This document shows positions 1-9,586 of a stretch of DNA of 64,000 bases, one piece after another. The stretch lies in NCBI GenBank assembly GCA_002081555.1, contig MZNV01002169.1:1-64000 (forward strand). The letters are read 5' to 3'. The position numbers and the translations under genes are program-made. Within the stretch, counting starts at the first letter, position 1. Every line of letters starts with the position of its first letter. The DNA is from Protostelium mycophagum (Eukaryota > Evosea > Variosea > Protosteliida > Protosteliaceae). The notes beneath the pieces were generated by a model, which did not search any database, was not told where the DNA came from, and saw only the letters and a list, made by a program, of their open reading frames with translations.

Positions 1-635
1 AAGTTTATAAATCATCCTCTAATTATTTGTTATAGTCTAATATGTGTAGAAAGCATGTTGTTAGCAGAAAACAACAGAAACACCACACTTAAGGCCCACC
101 CACATACCCTCATTAGCCTCTGCCTCTGTGAGGCACAGGCTACTATCATTTAGGAGCAGTGTTTTCCACCCAGTCTGTATAAAGCATGCTCTGGGCACAC
201 AAAAGCTTATAAATGTTTTGCAGAGAGTTTACGAACTGATCACAGGAAGCAAGCATTCAGTGTGTGTTGAGTTGTAGATAAATGCACTATAATACCCTCT
301 TTTTATGTGAATGCCAAAACGTAAAATTTACCAAAACCAATTTCTGCTTTCATAAAATTCCGTTCAGCATGTGCACACCAACCCAAACATTAACTATATT
401 GAGATATATAGAGATATTACCATCGTTGAGAGGACAATCTGAGACTTTATACAAACATCTTGTGGAGGCGAGCGCTGCTCTTGAGGAATCAGAAAAAGTG
501 AGACCATCGCCGCTGCTTCTTGGCTCATATTATTGCAGAGACTATCTATCGATCAGAAGAAACAAATCAAGGTGGAGCTAATTTTCAAATACATTTTTAA
601 CTTTAAATTAGTTCACAAATGATCTTGGGGATCTG
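1..635. other. No gene resolved at left edge
   Basis: A short open stretch on the plus strand (about 380-580) contains protein-like text (RGQSETLYKHLVEASAALEE) that could be an exon of the gene at 636-1088, but I could not join the two with convincing splice sites. The rest is AT-rich with nothing recognisable. Confidence 0.3.
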
Positions 636-1088
636 ATGGGCTCTGTTTCGGATGCCACAAAAGCGATTCCATTCTCTCAAATCGTTATTGTGTTTGGACC
701 AAGCACGAGTTCTGCACAAGAGGTGTTCTGTTTGGATGTCGAAGCGAGTGACATGGACATGGAAGAAGACACAGCACGAGTGATGTTGAACGTACAAGCT
801 TTGATCCAAAACGCCATCAATGAGTTGTCTCCGAGCCTCCCACCTTGCAAAATGTTTGTCCTCCTGAGATGCCATTCGACACACGCAGATCAGCTCGAAA
901 CTTTCCATTTGTGCATCAGAGAACCATATTATCCTCCCAAAAGGAAAGGTTGTCAATTCACAAATATCCTTCTGGACTATCAAGGTGTGGCCAAGGTCAG
1001 AATAGAGGGGAGAAAAACTACATGCGAGGAAGCAGACGAACATGTCTGGTGTCAGAGCGATTTTGTCCCTGTTGGATATAAATACTAG
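636..1088 (+). CDS. Uncharacterised protein, possibly a 3' exon
   Basis: I do not recognise this 150-residue open frame. It starts MGSVSDATKAIPFSQIVIVF and has an acidic stretch (VEASDMDMEEDTARV), a predicted helix (LNVQALIQNAINEL) and a Cys-rich C-terminal half. A HORMA-like fold crossed my mind because of the order acidic helix, then a segment like FHLCIREPYY, but the match is too weak to name. The frame on the opposite strand is also open over the same span, so the coding strand itself is not secure. The true 5' end may be a spliced exon upstream. Confidence 0.3.
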   Translation: MGSVSDATKAIPFSQIVIVFGPSTSSAQEVFCLDVEASDMDMEEDTARVMLNVQALIQNAINELSPSLPPCKMFVLLRCHSTHADQLETFHLCIREPYYPPKRKGCQFTNILLDYQGVAKVRIEGRKTTCEEADEHVWCQSDFVPVGYKY

Positions 1089-1743
1089 GTGAGTCTATTA
1101 ACTCTGCAAAAGAATCAAGCGAATGAACTACAACACTCTAAATACACCATATCCAAGAAATAACCTAAAATTACTTACAGATCGTACATTGACCACACAA
1201 AGACTTTGAGTCCTGTACATCACCTATCTAACAACTGAAGGGAAGGGGATTGTACCCTGAGAGATATCACCAAGATGTGATAAAGAGATATTGAAAAGGC
1301 ATATTCATCATTATCCAACAATTCCATATTATTGTTGACAAATAAATCAACAATATTTTGATGACATTAATATTTGTTTATATTGCTTATCAATCATTGG
1401 TCGGTAACACATGTGCATTTAGTATATTTCCAGGGGTGATTGTTGTAGAGTCGGTTTGTATTTTATGTAAAATGCGAAAATCAGGTTTTCAGTTCCAAAA
1501 ATTCGAACAAAGCTCCGCAGATCAAAATGAACAACATTTGCAGAGCTAAACATTTTGTAAGGAAGTCAATCGAGAATAGATTTCACATTGTCTCTGTAAT
1601 ATTGTAACTTGGACCTTAACAGATCCCAGAAATGTAAAAATCAAAACATGCTTGGTGAGCGTTGGACAACAATCTCACGTCATGACACAGCAAGAAAACA
1701 GACTCCCAACAAAGGAGCCTTCTTCTTCTCCACAGAAAGGAGT
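1089..1743. other. Intergenic, nothing recognised
   Basis: This is AT-rich sequence between the uncharacterised frame and the first exon of the MORN gene. It probably carries the MORN promoter; no coding exon or repeat is evident. Confidence 0.4.
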
Positions 1744-3243
1744 ATGAAGACCACAATCGAAGAGTAAGTGGTAATCAAAGGATTTCCTCTCATCAGAGCC
1801 AGTCTGCCACGTCATAGTGACAAGATTTCCCCAGACCAGAAGAGTCTCTTTGACCTCTTACAGCCTTCACAACACTCACGGTGATATATCGATATATTGT
1901 GGTGTGATAGTTCAGAACCAACTCTTTGCAGCACAATCAACGAAGAAAGTCGTGATTACGCCCAGGAAGGAGGCCCCAAATACAGAGGAGAAGTAAATAT
2001 CGTCACACGTGACTGGAATATCTTAATGAAGAGTAGATAGAGAGGGAGAAGCCTCACGGAAGGGGTGTGGGTATTTTTTCAGATGGAAGAATATATAGAG
2101 GTGATTATTGAATATTTATTGGAATTCTAGAATGACATAGGACAGGGTGGTGGAAAGAGGGTCTTTTTCATGGAAAAGGACAAATGATTTACCCAAATAA
2201 AGGGATGTACACAGGTGATTGGTGCGAGGGGGCAATTGAAGGAGAGGGGAGGTTTGGTGAGTTGACGCCATTCTTTTCTATTCATTTCATTTTGCAATGC
2301 GATGATTGTGATTGATAGAAGAACAATCATCAAGTTGACGATCGAAAGCATCGAAGAGGAAGATATGTCGAGGTACTTGGCATAATAATTTTCTGCATGG
2401 TGATCAGTGTGCCGTGGAAGATTTAGCAGAAAGGACCGTCTACAATGGAGAAGTATGGATGGGTAAGAGGGAAGGATATGGGATCATCAGATGGAATGAC
2501 TCCTCAACATACAAAGGTCATCTCTACCAATCCTGCCCACATCATTAAAGAATACAGGAGAGTGGAAATATGACAGGATATTTGGATACGGCGAGATGAC
2601 GTCATCGGAAGGTGTTGTACAAAAGGGTTTCTTCCGGGACGGAAAGCTGGACAAAATTGGAATGCAGATATTCCGAAACGGGAAATTTTATGGGAATTTC
2701 GAAAAAGGAAAAAGAGATGGAATTGGAATCATGGAATGGGATGACGGTAGAAAATTCCACGGACACTTCAAAGAAGACGTGCCTCACGGGAGGTGTCAAG
2801 AGTCGGGCGGGGTAAGGAGATGTGCATTGTAGATCATCGGTTTGAAATAAACGCTAAGATATCTCAGGGGATTCTGTTCGATGGAGAGTATGTTGATGGG
2901 ATGAAGAAAGGACGGGGGATGTACATATCTATTACTGGCTATCATTACCAAGGTATCTATCCTGCATCCATCAAATAATCTCATCCATCTCTAGGTGAGT
3001 GGGAGAATAATGTGCCACATGGGCAGGGGACCCTTGTACTCGATGATCTGAGCGATATCCAAGGGTAAATCTTCAAACTTTCTATTTCAAACTTCTTCAA
3101 GATTCTTCGTATTGATGACAATTAGGCGTAAAATTTTCAGTGGAAATTTCGTTCGAGGGGCGACCCCCTTTGCCAAGAATATTCCTGCGGGATTTACCTG
3201 GGACTTTCCTTCTGCTGTAAAAAGGACGATAAAATCTAAATAA
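1744..3243 (+). CDS. MORN-repeat protein
   Basis: A multi-exon gene whose spliced product is dominated by MORN repeats, 23-residue beta-hairpins that often bind membranes or act as scaffolds. Visible units include KYRGEIEREKPHGRG, GLFHGKGQMIYPNKGMYTGD, NGEVWMGKREGYGIIRW, GNFEKGKRDGIGIMEWDDG, DGEYVDGMKKGRGMY and GEWENNVPHGQGTLV. I could chain about ten exons in frame across introns of roughly 33-60 nt, for example 1764-1796, 1993-2036 and 2101-2145, from ATG 1744 (MKTTIEEASLPR) to TAA 3241. The N-terminal 60 residues are non-repetitive. No kinase, lipase or SET domain is attached, so the role is unknown. The stop codon lies 10 bp from the stop of the opposite AsnRS gene. Confidence 0.85.
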
Positions 3244-3253
3244 ACCAAGCCTT

Positions 3254-5434
3254 TTATTGCTTGATTGACTCAGAGCCTGGATACTTTGGAAATGGGATTG
3301 TGTCTCTTATGTTCTGAACACCGGTGATGAGCATCAAGAATCTCTCGAACCCCATTCCAAACCCAGCGTGAGGAGATGACCCGAATCGTCGCAGATCAGA
3401 ATACCATTCCAGTTCCTCTGCTCTCATCTGAATCTCTTTTAGAAGTATTAGATCTATATAACTCTACCCCTTTCATTCGCATGGACTCGTGCAGAGTTTC
3501 TAAACAATCTTCCCTGGCAGAACCACCGATGAGCTCTCCGACTCTGGGGACTAAGAGGTCCACGCAGGACACCGTCTCTCCATCTTCATTCACCTTCATG
3601 TAGAATGCTTTCACTTTTCTCGGCCAATCCGTTACAAAAACAGGTCTCTAAACACTTGTTTCAGATCCGAATGGCAGAAGAATCAGATTCACCTTGTGAA
3701 ATTCACAGAGGTACTTTTCGTGTTCTCTATGCAAATCATCTCCATGCTTCGGCTCAACCTCAAACTTTGTCTTTGCGTTAGCTGCGATGAGAGTGGAGAT
3801 GGCATCGTTATATGTCGTGCGCACAAAAGGGCCACTCAATATATTCTCCAGGGTGTCCATCAGTGTCTATAAATGTCATGCCAGAATAATAATAAATCAT
3901 GTTGAAAGAACACCTCATCTTGCCATTTGGTAAAGAATTCTAATTCTTGAGGGCATTTCTCTTTTATGTCTTTGATCAGTTTCACGATCAAATCCTCCGA
4001 CACATCCATCACCTGTCGTTATTAATTGACTTCATTCCAAAATCCAAGTAGAAATACAAATTAGATTCATAAGAATAGATAAAATATAATTATAGACTAA
4101 AGCGTAGAAATATGATGTAAACAAAAGATGCAAAAATAACATTGTGCAGGTCGGACTTCACCTCCTTCAGGCCAGAAAAAGACATCTCAGGTTCGAGCAT
4201 CCAAAACTCAGCAAGATGTCTCGGAGTGTGGCTGTTTTTCTCAGCGCGAAAAGTCGGACCGAAAGTATATACCTTTCCTGTAATAATTTTATTATATAAT
4301 ATAATAATAATACAATATTATATATTATATTATATGTATCAGGGCTAATAATATCAAAATACCTATTCCGGAGGCCATCGCTTCGGCCTCGAGCTGCCCA
4401 GAAACTGTCAAAAAGGCGGGAAGTCCGAAGAAGTGTTGATCTGTATCCATTATCATTGTAATTACACATTCATTGTGTGCAATGAGATTTCTTCATCAAA
4501 ACATTTCACTGACCTGATTTCTCTTGTGGTGCTTTAATTTGGAAAGCATCAGCCCCTCCTTCAGATATATTCGTCGTGATTATGGGTGTGTGAACGCAAT
4601 AAAATCCGCGCTGTACAATATTATATTATATTATATTATATTATATTATATTATCTTGTATTTCCACTCTTGTTCATCTAAAATCCTCACCTCATTAAAA
4701 AATTGATGTACAGCCATAGATGCAGCCGATCTGAAATATTTTGGTAATGTTGTTGATTGAATAATATTCGTCACCTGATCCTGAACATGGCTCCAAAGAA
4801 GTTGGAACGTGGACGCAAGTGAGGTATTTGTCTCAGAAATTCCATAGAGTGTCTCTTTGGTTGTAGTGGATTATTTTCTACATCGGGCTTGCCTAATATT
4901 GTAATCCCCTCTGCTAACATCTGCAACAGTAAGTTTATTGAAATGTCGCCAAAGAGTTGAACCTATTATTAAAGACGATGATTACCTCAACTTTTTGTTC
5001 TTTTCCTGCACTCTTCTGTAGTTTGCCTACGACCTCCACACAAGCACCATAATTCAATCTATATCCTGGATCAATACTAACACCCAAAGGCACAGTTGAG
5101 ACCTACTCTGGGGTGTTCACCAAGTCACCAGAGAGGACCACTTGTAACGGTAGGATACAACTTCCATCGCTCAGATCTAAAAAACTTGCCTTTTTGTGTT
5201 GTCTAAAGGCTCTAATCCACCCTTGTACCTGTGGTCTCAGAATAAACCTTGGTCAAAAATGCTTTACTCTGATTGTATCATCCACAGGTGAAGATTTGAG
5301 TGTGGCAATTGAAGAGGATCTCTTTTGAAAGGCCAAGTTTGTCTGGATACAGTGATTCACTTTTTTGAACTTCTACTCAAATCAGGATATTTCCATCTTG
5401 TTTGGGATACCAGTGAACTCGAGAAGCAACGCAT
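3254..5434 (-). CDS. asnS: Asparaginyl-tRNA synthetase, bacterial/organellar type
   Basis: Class II synthetase that charges tRNA-Asn. Reading right to left, the exons give an OB-fold anticodon-binding region ([22 protein letters not shown]), the GGADAFQI region, motif 2 (FGPTFRAEK, then [15 protein letters not shown]) and C-terminal motif 3 ([17 protein letters not shown], then [13 protein letters not shown]). These match bacterial AsnS better than animal cytosolic AsnRS. I chose ATG at 5432-5434 because MRCFSSSL splices in frame to a Lys/Ser-rich, acid-poor leader ending [11 protein letters not shown], which looks like a mitochondrial presequence. Introns are short; one carries a TATAT microsatellite near 4618-4655. 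The gene ends tail to tail with the MORN gene. Organelle or dual targeting is inferred. Confidence 0.9.
4618..4655. repeat. TATAT microsatellite in an AsnRS intron
   Basis: About seven copies of the pentamer TATAT/ATTAT in an intron of the AsnRS gene. A shorter related AT tract lies at 4290-4336 in another intron of the same gene. Confidence 0.85.
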
Positions 5435-6053
5435 TCTGATTTCTGTCAACCCAAGCCCAAAAGAAATTTATGATCAGAGAAAAGTGCATTTATCTACAAC
5501 TCACCTTTCGAAGGTCCAAATAGGCATTATTGGTATGAAATAAGAGCTTCCCAGTCAATATGCTGGTAAAATGCCCCTCAGATTGATTGCGAGTTTTCTG
5601 CACTTAATTTTAATAGTTGGTTTGCCACAGAATAGAGATGTGGCTGTTGTAGACTAAAAATACTCATTTATAAATAAGTATAAATGAACTGATATATATC
5701 ACAATACATTCTATAATCTATCTGTCTTTATTGCTATGCTGTCCATCTCTGCTTTCTGCCAGTTCGGACCAAACAAATAATTCTTGTCAGATGACCACGG
5801 TCTGGATTATAGACCAATAAAAGATTAAAATGAATTTATTGTGGTGTAGTCCGTTTATCTACATAATAATTATTTTGGTCTGCGGTTTCAAGTTCCCGGT
5901 AGCAAGACATTCAGTCCATAGCAACAGCTTAATTTTTGCGTCAACCAACGTTCAATGTGTTCTGACCGCAAGTGGGAATTTGAGTCTGCCACGCAATGGC
6001 ATCTTCGATCGATCGGAACAAGAGAAAAAAGAAGTTTTTTTTCAAGGTCGCAG
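5435..6053. other. Divergent intergenic region
   Basis: Non-coding space between the divergently transcribed AsnRS (-) and GT8 glycosyltransferase (+), so both promoters should lie here. Short open frames occur but none continues into either gene by a good splice. Confidence 0.4.
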
Positions 6054-7345
6054 ATGAAGAGAACGTGTCAGATGAACATTACCAACATGATACTGCTGGG
6101 CTTCCTTATCATCACGGTGTTACTGATCGCTTCACTTTCTCCCAATCAGAAGATAGTCGAAGTCCCAACAGATCCATTCGATGAGCCAAAGTATGCTTTC
6201 GCTAGCATGCTCAGCGCGGACTCCAAGAAGAGCTCAAGTGAGAGCTTCGAGAAGAACAATGACAGATACTACATCTCCCTAAGAAACCTAATATACTCTC
6301 TATACCACCACCCCGATACTAAAATGAGGGAGAAAAACATCGAAAACATTCCATTCATTGTGATTGTTACAGAAGATGTAGATGAGAGAAAGATCAAGAG
6401 GTTAGAAGATGATGGCGCTATAGTCAAGGCAGTGGAAAAGATATCTGCCCCGTGGTTGCGCGGGCTGGCCACTAGGTGATCTCGACCTTCGCAAGAAGAG
6501 GCATGTCCTGAACTGATCTCAGGTGGCGAGATCAGTTTGCCAAACTTTGGCTCTGGACGTACACAGAATATGACAGGATCTGTTACATAGACGCCGACAC
6601 ATTGATCGTGAAACCTGGAATGGAAGACATCTTCGGCGATCCCGCCGTCCTCACACGTCAGACACGGGACAACAAGAATCAGACAAAAGAGGATGAGAAG
6701 CCAATACCCTCTGATTACGTCTTCGCGGCTCGTCCGGATGCCAGATGGGAGAATAAGACACTACCTTTCGAGGGAGCTATCAGGAAGAAGGCAAACTTGA
6801 CTGATTATTTCAATGCCGGATTTTGGATCATGAAACCTTCGTTGGAGATGTACGAACATTACAAGAAGGTGCTTTCAAGTAAGTTTGATATTAATATGTT
6901 GTTTATCGCGTGTTGACGACCACACACTGAGTGATTGACGTACAGTCCCCAATCGATTTTCATCAGCATTCATGGAACAAAACATGTTGAATTACATACA
7001 TCGTGTCGAAGGTGAGTACATCCTGATTTACATATTCCTCAGAAGAATATGATACTTCAAACAGAGTCATATTGCATCTCTACCTCTTCACCAACAGAAA
7101 AAATCGAGTTTTGTGGCAGTGAACGATTGAGCTAAAATCCGGCGCATGAAATGACACCGCCAGGAAATATGCCCTGGACAAGGCTTCATTATCGGTGGGT
7201 CGTGAACAATCCCACAGACGAAGATTATGCTTTTGGGACAATGTCACTGCACGGACCAGTTTGGGGTAGACGTTATCCTATCATCAAGCAGCTCTGGTTT
7301 AATCGGACCACTGAGATGCTCGGATTTTGGGATAAACAGACCTGA
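6054..7345 (+). CDS. Glycosyltransferase family 8 (glycogenin-like), type II membrane protein
   Basis: Retaining sugar transferase of the GT8 fold, expected in the Golgi lumen. The start MKRTCQMNITN precedes one hydrophobic anchor (MILLGFLIITVLLIASL, residues about 11-27). The catalytic part carries the DxD-type metal site in RICYIDADTLIVKPGMEDIF, the acceptor-side segment YFNAGFWIMKPSLEMYEHYK, and the C-terminal block PWTRLHYRWVVNN, all typical of glycogenin/GNT1-like enzymes. Four exons join in frame: 6054-6475, 6523-6878, 6946-7011 and 7164-7345. The last intron is long for this genome (152 nt), and its acceptor at 7161-7163 is the only one that keeps the frame. The sugar and acceptor cannot be read from the sequence. 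No truncation is apparent. Confidence 0.85.
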
Positions 7346-7692
7346 TTGTCCACTTCTACTCAATATTCAATTAATATTAATAATCGAAGATATTTCACAC
7401 AGTATTTTACAAACCATATCCACCAAAACTGCACATATAATGTTATTAAGTGCGGTTGTGACCATGACACCATGTGAAGAGGTACCAAATTTGTTATTTT
7501 TTGAATCTTCTCCAAAATCTTTACATCACTTGGGGCTCTTCTTTTCAATTCGATTTGAATCCTTTTCATTTCCTGAGAGCACCTGTATGCGTGTTAAAAC
7601 CTGCATAAACAAAATAATTCCTCAAAGATAAAAATAACAATTCTTTTCAAAGAATATATAAATATTGTACATTATTTCATCAAAACGTGTAT
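7346..7692. other. 3' intergenic region between convergent genes
   Basis: AT-rich sequence between the ends of the GT8 gene (+) and the LEA-like gene (-); presumably both 3' UTRs. Nothing else is recognised. Confidence 0.4.
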
Positions 7693-8676
7693 TTATTGCT
7701 TGCTCTCAGCGGCCTTCTCCTTGGCTTGGTCAGCCTTGTCTTGAACAGCAGCGTTAGCTTGTGCTGAGGCAGCCTTGGCCTTGTCAGCAGCAACGTCGAC
7801 GGCATCGGCAGCCTTGTCCTTAGCAGCGGCTGTCTTGTCGTCGAGATATGCCTTGGTCTCGTCGGCCTTTCCGGCAACGTATTCTTTTGTGTCTGAGGCG
7901 ACTTGTGCGGCGTATTCGTAAGCCTGAGCTCCCTTCTCTGAGACATAAGCGGCTGTGTTGGCAGCAGCGTCAGCTGTGGCTTGGTAAGCGGCAGCAGCGG
8001 CATCCTTTGTGGCGACGGCAGCGTTAGCCAGAGCAGCTTGGGCTTGTTCGGCGAGCTGCTGTGCGAGGGCAGCGGCCTCAGCGGCCTTCTGTTGGGCAGC
8101 GGCGGCGGCGCTCTGAGCGGCGGCAGCGGCAGCGTTGGCAGCCTCTGAAGCCTTTTGTGCGGCGGCGTCCTTAAGATCCACGGCCAAGGCGGCGGCCTCA
8201 GCAGCCTTCTGTGCGGCGGCATCCTTGAGCTCAACGGCTTTCTGTTGAGCAGCAGCTGCAGCGCTCTGGGCAGCAGCAGCGGCCTCGGCGGCCTTTTGTG
8301 CAGCGGCATCCTTCAACTCACCAGCCTTCTGTTGTGTGGCAGCGGCGGCATCTCCGGCCTTCTGTTGAGCAGCGGCGGCGGCGTCTCTGGTGGCATCAGC
8401 GGCTTGTCCAGCCTTCTGTGCGGCGGCGTCCTTGGCCTCTCCAGCCTTTTGTTGGGCAGCGGCGGCGGCGTCTCTGGTGGCATCAGCGGCTTGTCCGGCC
8501 TTCTCTTGGGCGGAAGCGGCGGCGTTTTGTGCGGCGGCCTTGGTGGCGTCAGCAGCATCAGCGGCCTTCTGTTGGGCGGCTTGACCAGCAGCAGAGGCTT
8601 GGTCAACTCCGGCCTTCAAGTTGTCAGCGCCGTCTTGGATGGCTTGCTTGGTCGCTTCGGTCTTGTTTTGGGACAT
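7693..8676 (-). CDS. Alanine-rich LEA-like (group 3) repeat protein
   Basis: A single-exon, 327-residue protein, extremely rich in Ala, Lys, Gln and Asp, with no Cys or Trp. Most of it is a string of about 11-residue units such as AADATRDAAAAAQQKAGE and ELKDAAAQKAAEAAA, which predicts a long amphipathic helix. The C-terminal quarter is less regular (AYVSEKGAQAYEYAAQVASD). This composition and period are those of group 3 late embryogenesis abundant proteins, which protect membranes and proteins during drying, so a role in dormant cysts or spores is a reasonable inference. The gene is far more GC-rich than its neighbours because of its Ala codons, and its repeats create long spurious frames on the other strand. 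It shares a 264-bp divergent promoter region with the membrane protein at 8941. Confidence 0.8.
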   Translation of the reverse strand: MSQNKTEATKQAIQDGADNLKAGVDQASAAGQAAQQKAADAADATKAAAQNAAASAQEKAGQAADATRDAAAAAQQKAGEAKDAAAQKAGQAADATRDAAAAAQQKAGDAAAATQQKAGELKDAAAQKAAEAAAAAQSAAAAAQQKAVELKDAAAQKAAEAAALAVDLKDAAAQKASEAANAAAAAAQSAAAAAQQKAAEAAALAQQLAEQAQAALANAAVATKDAAAAAYQATADAAANTAAYVSEKGAQAYEYAAQVASDTKEYVAGKADETKAYLDDKTAAAKDKAADAVDVAADKAKAASAQANAAVQDKADQAKEKAAESKQ

Positions 8677-8940
8677 TGTGTATGATTTCTATAGAGGTGT
8701 TGCGTGCGGTGTTCGTGTGCGAAAAAGTACTTTCTCTTGGTGTTTGATTACCGAGTTTTCATCCATTTTCTTCAAGTCGACATTAGAGAGATAATCAAGA
8801 GTTTTCCATCAGCAAGTATCACGATGTGCAAGTTCTTCCGGAAAGAATGTCGACAGAAGGAAGAAGGGGCGTTTTCCCACTGATTTTTCCGTGAACAAAC
8901 CGTGTTACAGATCACAAGATCTGATCTTGCATCACGAGAT

Positions 8941-9496
8941 ATGGTCACAACACCGGCGAAGACAGTCGTGGCCGTCACAACAGAAACCAAGGAGAAGAAT
9001 CGTTTGAAAGATATCTTCAATGTATTGGTCAAAGCGTCTCTCTTTGGATTTGGAGCAGTCACTTCATTCTGGTTGGGAACTGCCTTGATCATCCTCTCTT
9101 TATTTACATGGTTTTCTCTCGCAGCTGCAGTGGGTTTTTGGATCTGTGGAAAGTTATCTTCTATGGGAGCGGGATGTTTCTATTCAGCAGCGTCCATTTA
9201 TAATTCAGTGGGGTCTGGTGTGGACGCCTTGGCTGGTACCTTTCAGGCATTATCGGGGTCCTTATTTTCGCTTGGAATAATAGCTCTCGTCTTTACCCTG
9301 GCCTCCATTGTGGTGGTCTTCGCAGCAAGTTTGGGTCTTAATTTTTTCGCACATGGAAAGAGTCACGAATTAGTTGTTATAGAGGAAGATGAGGAAGAAG
9401 AGGTGAGTTGTCTTTATCCAATATGTTCCATGTTGTGATCGATCTGGTGTGATATCTTTTGATGAAAAGCAGATTGAATCAGAAGATTTTGAATAG
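8941..9496 (+). CDS. Small polytopic membrane protein, family unknown
   Basis: Two exons (to about 9400, then IESEDFE and TAG at 9494-9496) encode about 170 residues. A polar N terminus (MVTTPAKTVVAVTTETKEKN) is followed by about four hydrophobic segments: FGAVTSFWLGTALIILSLF, SLAAAVGFWICG, a Gly/Ser-rich pair around ALAGTFQALSGSLFS, and IIALVFTLASIVVVF. The C-terminal tail is very acidic (VVIEEDEEEE). The hydrophobic hairpin layout recalls lipid-droplet or ER-shaping proteins such as promethin, but no diagnostic motif is seen. An upstream in-frame start at 8902 is possible. It is divergent from the LEA-like gene and ends about 90 bp from the TOR stop. Confidence 0.65.
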
Positions 9497-9586
9497 ATGG
9501 AAGAGACTTTTGGATAAATGTATAGAAGGAATCAGAATGTGGAAAGGATCCATTTTCTCATCAAATATCTTCTTTCTTTATTTCCA

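Noticed and set aside
7012-7163. A frameshift in the GT8 glycosyltransferase before the PWTRLHYRW block
   Set aside because: Using the acceptor at 7161-7163 gives an intact frame (VEGNMPWTR), so no break is needed.
7680-8747. Long open frames on both strands across the LEA-like gene
   Set aside because: They are shadows of the Ala-rich 11-mer repeat; only the minus-strand frame starting MSQNKTEATK gives a protein with a known kind of composition and no Pro/Leu/Arg nonsense.
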